Positions 1 to 13,700 of a stretch of 64,000 nt of DNA are shown piece by piece. Made by a program: the position numbers and the translations under genes. The notes under the pieces are model-generated. The model was given only the letters and a program-made list of their open reading frames with translations. It ran no database searches and was not told the origin of the DNA. The DNA is from Angiostrongylus vasorum (Eukaryota; Nematoda; Chromadorea; Rhabditida; Metastrongylidae): NCBI GenBank assembly GCA_018806985.1, contig JADANN010000001.1, positions 474,501 to 538,500 on the forward strand. Direction: 5' to 3'. Positions within the stretch are counted from its first letter, which is position 1; the number at the start of each line of letters is the position of its first letter.

Positions 1-232
1 GATCCCTGCTCACTAAGCCTTCTATCCATCCGGGGTCGGCAAATTAGCACCGGACTTGTCTGGGAGGATATCAGCACTGGCTCGATACATCGGTAGGCCA
101 CCGCGAGTCATTGTAAAGGCCAGATATGCACTCATTCACCTCCAACGATACTTAATGAAGTCGAATGCATGGCGCATCCCTCAGGGATTAGTCAACGCCG
201 AAAGCTTTATCCTCTATCTTTTTATACGCTCA
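1..232 (+). repeat. tRNA-derived SINE, cut by window edge
   Basis: This copy of the window's common short repeat starts inside the B-box region (GATCCC) at base 1. It runs through AAGCCTTCTATCCATCC, the TTGTCTGGGAGGATA core and ATACATCGGTAGGCCACCG to the 3' end (CGAAAGCTTTATCCT). It matches the copies at 8647 and 33515 along its whole length. Confidence 0.8.
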
Positions 233-1465
233 ATTGGTGGTGTAATCTTCTAAGAGTAGTCTCATCCGTTGTACATTGTGAATTCAACAAAATGGAGGTC
301 GGCCAAGAGACTTTTAAAAAAGCTTTTTTTGTCACTTATCGTAAAACGCTTATCGGTTGCCCTAACGCAGGCAGCTTTGGTCCATGTTTATATTTATAGT
401 TTAGAACTAGTTTTCAAATGACGGCCATGAATACTTTATAGAAATATATCGGTTTTGGGCATCGAGGCGGAAATTGTATTGTAAACACCAGAAGGACCGT
501 CGTCGATAATTCAGCGCTTGTGAGGTACTGCAGTTTTAGTATGCTCACCAGGTGACATCATCATAACCACCGTGGTTATCTCCGTATTCATTGTGCAGTT
601 CGTTTCTTCCTTCAGAGTGATTTTACAGCTCCTTATTGGCCAGTTCCAAGTATTCTATTGATTTCCAGTTCGTCATTTGCTGATGTAATTCAATGTTAGA
701 AGATTAATTCTTAGCCAGTAAAATTAATCCAATAAGATAAACGACTTCTAGCTTCCAGCAGATGTAGCAGAACAGTTTAGCAAAAAAGAACAGTTCTTCA
801 ATAGTTCTGGATTTTCGATTTTCCAAGTACTTCACTTATCGGAGAAATACGAAATCTTATAGAAAATCCAGCATCATTTGTAACGTACTTCTCTTCTATT
901 TCCGCTAGCATTCACTTGAATGGTAGACGAGCTGTACCAAGTCCGTAAGCGACATGAAATTAGGCGTCTCCCCATGAAGCAACGCCGAAGTTGTCCATAG
1001 AGTTTTACGAGGTGAATTAAAAGGAGTAATGCTAGCACTTTTGGTGGTCATATGGAAAGTAGATGTGAAGTGATTAAAGAGACGTCGAAAGTTATACACG
1101 GTGATACTACACCAATGTTGTGTGTTTTGGTGAAATAGTTCATAAAAGCAAGTAATTCACTGGAATTGCTGGAATCACGTTCCAAGTCTTGTACAAGAGT
1201 CGAAATAATATTTCTGAAAGTCTTGGTTTTATTTGTTACTGTAGGCTGCGTAATTTTTTTCCACTGTATGTTGGAGTTCTCTTTATGTTCGAAATCGTTG
1301 TAACTTACGGTGATACAGTAGATGACAATTACCAAAGACATGTGGCGTTTGAGCAGGATTATAAATAGAACGTATTTACCAAGTGCTAACTACAGTTATA
1401 TTTTTGTTTAACACCGATTAAACACTCCAAGCTATCAATCTTAGCTAAAACGTTGGTCATTTCAG

Positions 1466-4400
1466 ATTGGATGTAGCTCTTCTCATTAATATGCCCATAA
1501 CTAGAATGTCCTGTGAAAGTTTCCATGCCATATTAGTTGCACTTGAAGAGAGTGTTACGGATCACGTTCTGTTTTGGAATATGACTTCAACTCTTTTCAA
1601 GGTAATACGACGCTTTACATGTTTGTAGAAACTTAACAAGCTTGCTTTATTTTTTCGCCTTTTTCCCGCACTATTTTTTGGTTTGACTATCTAAAGTTTC
1701 CTATTACAATGTGAAGTCGTGTTATGCTTGTTGTCCAAATTAAGAACGAGTGTTTTCGTCATCGCGTAGTCGATTTTGCAGATTTTCGAGAATAACATGC
1801 AGCTTCAGCGTGCTATGTTTGATTGTCATTTGGTTCAGCATTTAGTGAGGGTTCTAAAGAAAATCGCCTACCTCGATAATACATGCCAACCAGATGTCAA
1901 TAATCTTACGATCGATACCAGTGTTTTACTGGATGCATGGTCAAGGCTCGCTCAACTCATCCTAACATCGGTCGTTCCGTACAAGTAAGTAGCTGTACAG
2001 TATGTTCTACTATTCGCCTTATTTAGTAGATTGTTACAAAGATAATATCAGTTTTTAATGGGAAGCTTTGAATTGTTACAATTCTGCGAGAGGGTAAATT
2101 ATTGATTAAGATGGAGCCTGTTAGAACCCATACATTTTTTGCCGACGAGGAACATGTACATTTCTCTAGAAAAGAGTTGTTGAAAAATTTTTATCCAGCA
2201 AATAGTTCACGATTTACATAGAAAAATAATGACTAGTTAGCCAGAGGTCCGTTTTTTATGGTGGGTGTCAAGCAAATGTCATAACTCTTTCAACTTCCGC
2301 ATCGTTAGGTTTATAACGTGTTGTGAAATACTCTCTTAAAAAGCGAAAGGACCTTCACATCCGTCTTTCTCTGTCCTTAAGACTCATATCTGTGACAAGA
2401 ATGCTTTTAAACTATCTATGTACGGAGCTTTCGGAAGTTCGTCCATGGCCCATACTCTGATGATATTTCAAGTTGCGGGCGTTACTTTAAATACGAGTTC
2501 ACATAATGCAAAGTGATGATATGTTCATGCTTTGAGGTCATCATCTAAATCGTTGTTATGAACTGAGTCTCAGAAAAAGTTTTCTCCCTTATATTATTGT
2601 GTCGAGTTGTAAAGCAAGAAGTAAGCTTTCAAATGGTGAACGTCGGTAATGCATAAAGGATAAAAAGCCTAGAGCTCTCGGCATTGATAGATCTATGAGG
2701 GGTGCTCCATACATTGGACTTCACTAGGCATCATTACAGGTGATTGAATGCATACCTGGTCTTTACAATGACTTGCGGTGGCCTGCCCATGTATCACGTC
2801 AGTGTTTCAGTATTCCCAGACAAATTTATTACCAATTACCAATTCGCCGACCCCTGAGGGATAGAATTCTTTGTGAGCTTGGCGCGCAGAACAGAACCCA
2901 TGTGTATTTCAGGGACCCTCTAACCACTGCAGGGCTACAAGCACCGGATAATGGATAGATCATTTGTTTATTTAAAAATACATTTACAATTCTGAGTCGA
3001 GATGGGCCACTGTTATATTGCTGTATTAAAAAATTTAATGACCTACTTTTCATGGTAACATGGTTTTGCAGTGATGCCACGAGTTATGAATTTTGCGAGC
3101 AATTTATTTGGTTGCTGACATGGGCAGACTGGCAGTCTTCTAAAGACGACCAATTTGATGATTGTGTCAGATTTCGTGCTCACAGGATAATCCGTGAACA
3201 ACTCTGTCAGGTGTTCCTTAAGACAATTGTGACTTTATTACACAGCTCTGATGTTTTATGTTTAGTACTCAAGTTCTAATAGACAGCAGGACTGTCACTA
3301 GGAAAACGTTTTATGATAATCTGATATTTTATCGCGTTATTACGATTAAGTTGTATCAGAACCCCCAAGCTTACATCAACACCTCTCGTCAAAAGCGCTG
3401 AAAGTGGAGAGCATTATTCCTCTAAACCTAAAGATTCTTCGATAGGACTGTGTTGCAGGCAGTAGATACAGAAAGGACAGTGAATTCTCGATGTTGCGCA
3501 ACAGGCTGCCAATGTAGTGAAAAGCTGTCATGGTGATGTCATGCTTACAATGCATGCATATTAGCATTGGAAGTTGATGCCTCATTCAAACAATATTGGC
3601 CATGAACATCAGTCTTCTTACTAACGACATGGAATGGAAGGCGGCTTCAACAGTTCTAGTCTCCAGCTCCTGCGACGAAGATGCTTTTGCTGTCGTTGCT
3701 CTTTCTTAACCACAAGAGAGGATTCATAGAAGTTCTAGAAAGGCATAGCTTCAAGCTAATGACTATAATCTCATCATCTTCTGCCTCCTTCGCCTTAGAG
3801 AAATCCTTGATGTGGTTCATATCATGACCACTGAAACGACATGAAACGAAGAGGGTTAGGCGATGTCTAAGCTCAAGACGATGATGAAATCTATTTATAA
3901 TAACTCACGAGCAGTTTTTACCTCGACATTGGGCATCGAATTACTCTGCAATCATCCATTGGTTTGTTCACAACGAAATTTTATAGGCATCGGCACAGTC
4001 AGATGCCATTCCATCATCACCCTTCCACATACAAACTGTAGTCTCTTTGTCTTGTCAAAAATCGACTCCAGTTTATTAATAGAAAGCCACTAGTGTCTTG
4101 CCTACTAGTTTGCAAAGTTTATAATTGATGGATTAGGGTTGTTCGATGCAGCTTCCGAAGGTATGTGACTAATAGTAAGTTCGGCGACTATGCTTTCGCA
4201 CTGCAAACTCACTTTATATAATAGTCATTACCAGTGAATGAAGAGTTTGTATCCTGTCGGTGCAGTTCGAAAGAAATAAGTTGGAAGTTTCCGAAGTAAC
4301 GGTATTTTTTTAGAATGGTTTTAGGTTTTTCAGAACTGTAGTCTTTGTGTAACACATTCGTTCATGTTTTTCCGTTTCATTACAATTCTTTCTGCTCGGA

Positions 4401-6825
4401 AGAATGGGGAAAATTCGTTTCATCACGTCGCTAGGAGAAGCTAGCAAATTTTTTTTGATCCGTTCTTTTTCCAAAATATAGCTCCTTTACTAAACCAAAC
4501 ACAGTAACTGGTTACTATTAACTGCTTAACAATTATAATCCGTTTCCACCATTTCGCCACCGTAGGTGCTACCAACTAAACTGCGAAGTGAGGATAGGAT
4601 TTATGGGACGATGGAAACAATTATGGACAGTCTACAGTCTGTATACTCATAAAATGCTTTGAAAATACATCAGTTCCTTAGCTTAAAAATTTGTCGGTAA
4701 TGAGAGAATCTTCATAAGTGTTGAAACAATTTCTATCCCTCCAGCATAAATTACTGAACAAATGAATACAATGTCAAGATTAAACCAGCAGTGGTGACCA
4801 CTATAACTATATTGTCTGTTGTCATGTAGCAATCCTAATCGAAATTTTAAAAAAACATTGACTCGATTCCATTCCGCTGAAGCTTTTCGCATGACATCTC
4901 GGTACGTAAAAGAAAGTATCGTCTACATGAATCTTGTAGAACCTCAATTTAGCTTAAGATGACCGACTTTTTCGTGAAAGTGAAGAAGCTCTGCAAGTCT
5001 CATAGTTATTGAAGGAATTTGGAGAGAAGTACTTTCATGAATAAACTGTGGGAAAACACTTTGGAAATTCCCACTACGAAAACGAGAAGAACATGCAAAT
5101 GGTTTTTGATCAACATGACTTCGCATCACGTGATTCTTCAAGTCAAAGAACAGAAATGGTTAGATTTTGGAACATAAAGGCGTGGCAATGAGCAGTTTTT
5201 GTGTTTCTCATGGAGTACATGTCTATTGTCGATACGTCTTGGAGCTGGTTTTTTCTTGACCGTTCTTCTTCCACCGTATTCTAAATAGCTTGGAATATCC
5301 ATATTCTAGGGGCTATATGAGGTCAGATACTTCACTCTTCTAGTTCCTTGCGTAGTCCATCATTAGGGCTGAGCTTATATTGCTGAGGTACGAGCAACTC
5401 TCCATTTTCGTAATCCACCGAACTAATTTTATTGGAAAAAAACGTCGCACAATGCGCCGACAACTATATTTTTGAAAATAAATAGTGATAGATAGATATG
5501 TTCACCTACATCCATCTACAATGAAATGGATCTCGCTAAGGAGCAAGCATCTTCAGTGAAAAGTTGGCACAACCAGATTTCAGATAGTTACTTTACTCAT
5601 TTTCTCTAATGTGCAATACCAGTTCCAGCTAGGAACTGCGAGATCACTGAACTGGATGAACGTGCTCCCTTCCATATGTTTTGTCGCTTTAAGCTTTATT
5701 AATGTAGGACTGATGTGAGCATTCGTTCACAGAGGAAACAAATATCTACAAGATATACTGTTCTGTTACACGAATGGCATGTCTACTAGAAATCTTATGA
5801 ACTCGATTGCATTCTCCATTTGTTTTGCGTGTAATTGCCTTGCAAGGTTTTTTGTCTAAATTGCGGGGAACAAAGTGGCGTTTCCGAATCGTCATCTTAA
5901 ATAACCATCTTGTGGATAGGAGTGAATCTTATCGCTGTACAGTCATGCTTCGTCTAAAGCGTGGCAATTCTAGTGGCAACAAAGATTCACTGTTAGCTTA
6001 GCTTCCTAGCAGAAATGTCGAACCCTTGAGTTCTGCCTAACTTTATGAAATTTTGAACGTTTTACTGACTCAGACACAAAATTAGAGACGGTAATTCATT
6101 GATTTTCTTAGCTCCTCCGCTGTTGGCTAGAGTGCATACAACACGTTTTCACGACAGATGTTTCCAGTGCCAGTATTTGTCACAGCAAAGAATCCTTGAA
6201 TTCAGGTGAATATACAACAAGTTTTGAAGTGTTTGACAATTTTCTCATAATTTAATTTCATGCGGCCTTTCTTAAGAAACCTTGTTCATTTTATACGATT
6301 TTTTTCGGTAGTCCCGTTTAATGTGTTTTCCTGTTTCTTACCAAATTTCTTCGTGGATAATTCTGAAAGTCCTCGTTTTCAGCCGAGACATCTGAATCTA
6401 ATGAAATGGGCAAATTTGTAATGGATGAAGTAAAAAAACAGGAAACTACTTCCTTCACCACATTACTTACTGAGTCTTTTTTAAACATCCGAGCAGTAAT
6501 GCCGTGTGAGTTTTTTTCGTTTTAGGCAACTTTTTTTATTGTTCCTATTACTCTGTCTATCCTGGATGTCGTCTGCTGATGTTTAGCCAGCAGGGAATTT
6601 TCTGGAGTCTCCTTTCCCTAGGCGATCTTTGCCATTTCCTGTTGCGTCAATTGGGACTCTTAGCCAACGTCTGCTTTTCGTTTTGGAAACTATCTTGAAC
6701 TTATTCGTACTGCTTCAACCCACCGCACAAGTGTCAAATATGGAAAAAGATCTCTTTTTTTATTACCTCAACTTTATGTTGTCATCTTTGAGCGAGGAAC
6801 AGCAGGTAATTCAGTTTATCACATT

Positions 6826-6881
<56 letters not shown>

Positions 6882-6971
6882 ATATGCATACATATGTGTA
6901 TATACATGCATATAAATGTATATATACCCATATGTATATATATATATATTATATATATATATATATACATA

Positions 6972-7044
<73 letters not shown>

Positions 7045-10000
7045 ATACCTAATGAACGTAGCCAAAAAATGACGTGCATTTCATGAGTGTCTTGTTAACA
7101 TTGTCAGGGCCCAAAACTGATGGGATCGCTTTTTGAGCCGGTTGTATCGTCTTCAGTGTGGAATCGTTTAAAAGCCATTAGTTACCATCGTATGCGGCTG
7201 CTGCTTGCGCAGTTTGTATCGTTCACAATCTTTCCAGCACAAGCTAAATTAGCACTCTCGAACGGTTCAGGTAAGCATACCAAATGTATGAATTTTCGCT
7301 TTGGAGAGTTGGAAAAATTCTGTTGGCAGTGAACAAATTACCTTTTAGGGAACAATAACTTTTGTGCTCAGTGTTCCTTTAGTGTATGTCAAACATTCGT
7401 CATGTATTTCAGTCAGTGCGACTTGTTGTTCAAGAATACCTTGCAGTTTGTCAATAGTGCCTCTGTAGCAAACCGTGCTAATCTTTGATCCCTTTTGCAA
7501 TCCATCAAGTTGTGCTTTGTCAATAGTTGGTCGTTCCGCTACTTCAAATATTTTTTAGCCTCAGATGAACAACTGGAATGGCAAGCAACAATGCGACACG
7601 TACTCATCAAAGGCTTGCTTCACGAAATGAAAGCCACGAATCATCTGCGTTCACTTCTGAACGTCAATATGGTGGGTTTTTCAGGCAAAAGTAAAAAATC
7701 GATGCCTGCACTCTGGCTTACACTACGAAGTCTTTAACCGATTAATCTTTCGTAAATTATATTTCGCAAATATACTAGTGGGCTTCTAGATCCACACTTC
7801 GATTCATCGAGAGGAAAAAATATTTCTATTACTGACTAGTATTAGTTATGATAAAGCATGTTTTTGTATGCTACCTCGAGTAGGCACTCGCATAGGAATT
7901 CCCTAAAAAACCTCTAGTATCGTTCTTTCGTGGGCCACTGCGGTCTGAGTTTGCCTAAACTTAAAACTGTAGTACCACGTTTTCACTGACACCGCCGATA
8001 TTTTATAGGATTATGAGACATCTATCTACCTTGGTCTGTGTGAGATGGCTATCCTCTCACCGATAAATGAGGGACTAGAATCAGATGTTGAATATCTGCT
8101 TCGATTCCTTGCTGATGATGGTGTGGAAATGGTTTTCCGAACTTTCACGCATGGTATGCTTTATCTATATGTGATATATCCATATTTGTTTGTGTGTAAC
8201 GTTGTATACACGTCATCACCTCAAGGATTTTTTTTCTGGAAACGAATCATTTTTTCGAGTCGTCCCGAATGAAATATATGCCTGATGCACGATCACAAAT
8301 ATTTATTAAGCCTTTCAACTTTAAGTAGATATATATATCGATTAATGAAGGATAAAAAGGATAAAGCTCTCGGCAATGATCAATACCTGAGCGATGCGCC
8401 ATGCATTCTACTTCATTAAGCATCGTTGGAGGTGATTGATTGCATATCTGGCCTTTACAATGACTCGCGGTGGCCTACCGATGTATCGAATCAGTGCTGC
8501 TATCTTCTCAAACAAGTGTGGTACCAATTTGCGGACTGCGGAGAGATGGAAGCCTTGGTGAGCTATGTGTGAGCTAAACCTTGTGGATCGTTGGCAAAGA
8601 CCTGCAGATCATAATCGTTTTTATTCTAAAGTCCGCAACTAGTCGATAAGGGCGCGCGCGGCGCAGTGGTCTGAGGCATCATGCAACACACACATGGAAT
8701 CGATCCCCGTGTCCATGGCCCACTAAGCCTTCTATCCATCCGTGGTTAGCAAATTGGTACCAGACTTGTCTGGGAGGATAGCAGCACTGGCTCGATACAT
8801 CGATAGGCCACCGGGAATCATTGTAAAGGTATAGATATGCATTCAGTAACCTCCAAACGATGCTTAATGAATTCGAATGCATGATAATAAAGGGACTGGT
8901 ACCAAGAGCTTTATCCTTTATTTATTTCTACTGTCCCATTTATAAGTCTGTATAGGTAAGCATACTCACTCGTCCATCAATTCGTAGAGTTTTCATGACT
9001 AGTTCTTTTAACAAGTTCCCGATTATATGCATTGATATCGATGCACCGTGGCTGGAAAAAATCTGAGCCTTTCAAGTTTTTCGTATCTAGTGCCCTCACC
9101 TCGTAATAAATCGTGCTGATCACCATAGGAACTTCACCTGTATCACGTAATCCCGTTGATCGTCGAGTGACTCGAGCGGGCGCCAGTAAATCTTCCATTT
9201 TTCCTTGTCGCGTGCAAGAGTAGCCCAATGGGTTTTGCTCGCTCTAGAAATTCGTCGAGCATCATATCTTTCCTCTAGGCTCTTCGTGAAGAACTCTGAC
9301 CATTGGGTCGATGGTTCGGATCTCATCATTTACTTGTGTGAAACGGGATACTCCTAGCATCGTCGTTTCGACTGTGTGTTCAATAACGCTGAGTGATCTC
9401 TCATCCTGCTTACGCATCGACCAGGTTTCTGACGCATACGTTAGGACAGGAAGTACCGTTGAGTCGGAAAGTTGGGCACGGAGTCCGGTGTTCTTTGTCC
9501 TCTTCACTACATCCTCGATGCTCTTGAAAGCTCCCCAAGCCACTCGTTTCCTTCTGCTCAGCTCTGGAGCTAAGTCGTTCAACATGTTGATTTCCCGACC
9601 TAGATAAAAAACCTAAGCATTCGGAGATATTCTTTCCGTTGAAAGTGAGTGGGGCAGACGAAACCAATCCGTTCCTCATGAACATCGTTTTTGTGAGATT
9701 TGATCGAAGACCAATCTTTCCACGGGGTTTATGAAAGTCGACAAGCATACGTTCCGCTTGGCTAATGTTTGGTGTTATAAGGTCGATGTCATCAGCAAAG
9801 CGAACGTGTTGTAACTGCCGACCATCGATTTTCACTCCTATATAACCTCATTCCAATGTTCGCATGACGTTCTGGAGGATGGCGGTAAATAATTTTGGCG
9901 AGATGGTGTCGCCTTGCCTAACGCAACTTTTTGACGTCAATGTTCATATCGTTGTAGAATGGTGATATCTTGGTTGTGAAATTTTTGTACAGCTCACGAA

Positions 10001-10725
10001 GAATCTTTATGTACTGAGTGGGGACTCCCTTGACTATCAAGGGCTTCCATGACTGCTTCTATCTCAGTTGAATCAAAGGCCTTCTGTAAATCGATGAAAG
10101 TGAGACAGAGCGGTCTTTTGTACTCTCGCTATACTTCAATGAGTCTTGTTATCGTATGGATGTGGTTTATCGTACTAAATCCTTTTCGAAACCTTGCTTG
10201 CTGACATGGCTGTCCTTCATCCAGTGTTCTCTCAATCCTGTTTAAGATGAATCGAGTGAAAAGGAACTTAATACATAAAAATCATAGTCAACAGAGGAAT
10301 TTTTGTGTCTGTGAACAAATTAACGATGATTTGTTCAGATTCTATAAGATGCCTATGGGCTGATGAAGCACTATCGTTACATTCTTATGCCGAATATCGA
10401 AGATTATTTTTTGAACACCTGAACGGTAAAGTAATAGAAATTCGCGAAAATGGCAAACTGCACGTTGTAGATCTGGGCAAGGTGATATTTATTGTTTTAC
10501 ATATGATCTTCAAGTTTATACGTATTGACTTCACAGATATGTCGATGTTATCTCATGTATTTCTTGACTGCTTAGTAAGTTTGCTTTACTTTTTTTTAGA
10601 AATCCATGAAAGTAACAAGCAGTGTCGTAGCGGTGCAGAGTTCACGTCGTAAGGAATTTATGCGTAAGACTAGAAGTGCAATCTTGGAACTGTTTGAAGC
10701 AGAACTCGTCCTTAAGGATATTGTC
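1466..10725 (+). CDS. lyst-1: LYST gene: N-terminal helical scaffold exons
   Basis: Ten exons encode the scaffold part before the PH-BEACH module. The protein is leucine-rich and helical with no catalytic motif, for example [19 protein letters not shown] in the first exon, [20 protein letters not shown] across the second and third, and [18 protein letters not shown] at 8009-8153. This is the kind of armadillo-like or ConA-like region expected in BEACH proteins, but I cannot align it residue by residue. Most junctions keep the frame: AAG|GTAATA to TTTCAG|A, CAG|GTAATT to GTCAG|GGC, ATG|GTGGGT to TATAG|GAT. The 6383-6505 exon needs a phase-1 donor, whereas 3072-3210 ends in phase 0, so an exon is unidentified between them. 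The 6.8-7.0 kb intron holds a long TA array; the 8.2-10.3 kb intron holds two SINEs and an RTE fragment. Confidence 0.75.
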
Positions 10726-13700
10726 GTAAGTCTTCTTTTATCAGATTGGCGTATGCCTTCTTTTCTAGTCATAACATTTTCGTATCTGTCATGTTTTGAT
10801 GTGGAAGGATCACAATGAATCTATTAAGAGTCAGCTGTGCCACCCGGAAGCTCCTTGTTCCAATTCACATTGCTGGCCTGTTGGATGGGCGCTTGATCCT
10901 ACAGAAGGGCCTATGAGAGAGCGAAAAAAGTTAATGCCGTCCTACTACGCAATCGATGCGTCATTTTTTAAACGAGAGCGACAGCAAATGGTCAAGAACA
11001 ATCGCGATGTTCACCCACTTGTCAATATAATTGTAAGTACTGGTCCAATATTCGATCCTTCGCGTAACAACTTAAAATTCATTCTATCGTTCTAGACCGT
11101 CTACGTGGTTATCATTTGTAATCCTTTTATTCTCTGGGACACTGAGTATAAAAGTGAGGAACATTGACACACGTTATTTACATACACAGTTTCAAAAGAA
11201 AGGACGAAAAAAAGTCTGTAAAACAAAAGAAAGAAGGAATTAGTGACGGGAGAGATGCTACAAGCGGTGAAAATTCCATATTAACGTCAATAGCTCTCCT
11301 CTTAAGGCACCTGTGGTTCTCTTAGTAACAGAAGCGAATGTAATCCTTGTCCCATTATAGATACTTGTATATAGAGTTGTTATAAGCCTTTATACCATAT
11401 TCGATCCTATTTCACTGTCACTTTTTGGTTCCAATATCTTGAAAGATTCTTCTGGCTTTTTAGCACCGACACTGGTTTAAATTTGTGTAGTTCTGAATAT
11501 GAATTTTGTTGTTTACTGAACGGTAGGAGTTGTTACTAGATATTTCTATTTTTTCGCTTCATAGAGTAACCCACACTCGGGTCGATATGCTCTCCAATGT
11601 ATTGTGATCGACGAGCACATTTTCACCAATCTCGATGTGAAGTTACTTCGTGGCCCCATGGAATGCGACGGAGAGCTTCTAGTTGGCAAAGAAGCCATCT
11701 ATTTTCTGGAGAAATTTAACGAATTGGTTTGCCTTTATTCTGTTTGCGATTATTACTATTTTCGTTGTTTTTTATAAAAAACTAATTTTGCTTCAAAGGG
11801 AGTCTAGGAATCCTTGAAACCTTTGGCGCATTTCTAATTTTTCGACTGTTGTAGTGTTCGTTGTCTTGTTAGTTTTTTTTCTATTTGTAGAAGATTCTTC
11901 ATAGTTCTAAAATTGAGTATAATAATTTCTCGTCGTCACAATTATTTTTCAAGCCATACTAAACATGTAGACTTTTTTCCTAGCATTTTCTTATGAGTAT
12001 ATTTGGAATGGAAACGAGATTCAGATTCTGCAGTGAGAAGTCTCCTTCCAGGCCATTAATTTCTCGTAATAATGTCTGGGTCATTAATAGCACGCTCGTC
12101 TGTGAATTGGGAAGCAATTACTTTGACATGGTTACTGCAATATTTGTTCTTCTATTCAAGAAGGATTTTTTGAATCTTAACGTCGAACTCTCTTTTGAAA
12201 ACTTAGGTACGTAATAAGGAACCAAAAAGTACACGGAGTCTGCCTAGGTGTTTCCTCCAATAAATAAGTGGTAGGTATACTGCAGGGAAACACGACAAGT
12301 TACCTATAAATACACCCAATCTCTTCATTAGCTTTGACATACATACCTTCTCACCAAAATAATAAAAGTGAAGTCGTCGTTCGATAAATGCGGTATTCTT
12401 CGTGTCTCTCGAGAGAATATAGCTCATTAAGCCACTTTCTGATGTGGTTGGGACCAATGGAAATCTTACTAGTACCTATTAAAATCACTCAAAGGTAGCG
12501 CATAGCGCTTATCAATCCTATCAAAATGCGCCTACACATTCTTTTGTCACTTTTTTGAGTTCGACGAGGTGATGTTTATTTCACGACGTGCAGTTTACCA
12601 GTAGAGTATTTATCAGATTATGAACAAATGCACAAGTCAATTTTACAAGGAAAAAGAGTTCTGCAACCAAATGATGAAGCCCAGTGATAAAAATGAATAA
12701 AATGTAAATCAGTGAGCACCGACACGTACTCTAATGACATATATTTCATTGTTTGTTAACTTAAGACAATTAGGTAGGATTGTCAGCATAATGCTCTTTG
12801 ATCTTTGTGGTAATATTTTCTTTAACTTGCTGTTTAATTTTTTTAGGGGGAAGCGGATTGTCCAACCATCAAAAAGTGGGATTATGAAGACGTGGCTGAG
12901 GTCTTTCCTAGGCAGAATATGCTGAACTCTAACGCACTGGAAATATTCCTTGAAAGCGGTGACACCTACATTATAGTGTTCAAGAATGAAAAAAGTCCGT
13001 TGTATTCCCTTCTTTTAATGCTTTTGGTGATATCATTTACCTCTTTCAGTTCTTCAATCCTTTTGTTTTTAGGAGCGAGAGGACTTTAAGATGCTGCTTT
13101 CTCAGCTCGGTCATTCGGATGTGTTTTGCAACGTTGAGGAATTGTTCAAAACAAGTATGCGTGCTTGGAGGCACAACGTGATCACTAATTTCGAGTGGGT
13201 CTCAGTTCATTTAGTCGTCCCAATATCGTAACATTTTTATCCTAATTGTTCCAGTAAGAGTGCTACCAGTGGACTGGAAGGCCCAGTTTAGGAAAAGTAT
13301 ATCATACCACGATAATGAATAGATATGGATTCGACTACAATGTCTTATGTATACTATGGACGTTATGTATAAGAAAATATGTAGAAGAAACATCGTAGCA
13401 GAAGTTAACGTGAAGGCTTTAGATTGTCTCAAAGAGTTCGCCACTTGGGTTGACATCTTAGCAGCACCAAGGATTCTATGCATTACTGAGCATCACCTGT
13501 ATCTGTAAATCTTGCATTTCTCTCTGTCGCGTGCAAGAGTAGTCCAGTGGATTCTGCTCGCTATGAGGACTCGTTGAGCATTGTGTCTTCCTTTTAGATT
13601 TTCTATGAAGAACTCTGAACATCGGGTCTGTGGTCTTCCCTGCAGTGCGTTTAACATACCGAGGAACTTAGTCACTCACGGCTCTTGTCCATCGGTTGTC

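Noticed and set aside
905..1341. Two - strand frames (97 and 64 codons) that look mildly protein-like
   Set aside because: They overlap out of frame with no splice sites between them, and no family was recognised. They could be an eroded coding fragment, but I cannot support a gene.
2740..3080. Open frames on both strands
   Set aside because: Most of the stretch is SINE sequence; the frames run through the repeat.
6806..7072. Continuation of the open frame through the TA array
   Set aside because: It yields only I, Y and H residues from a dinucleotide array. A good GT donor at 6806 ends the exon.
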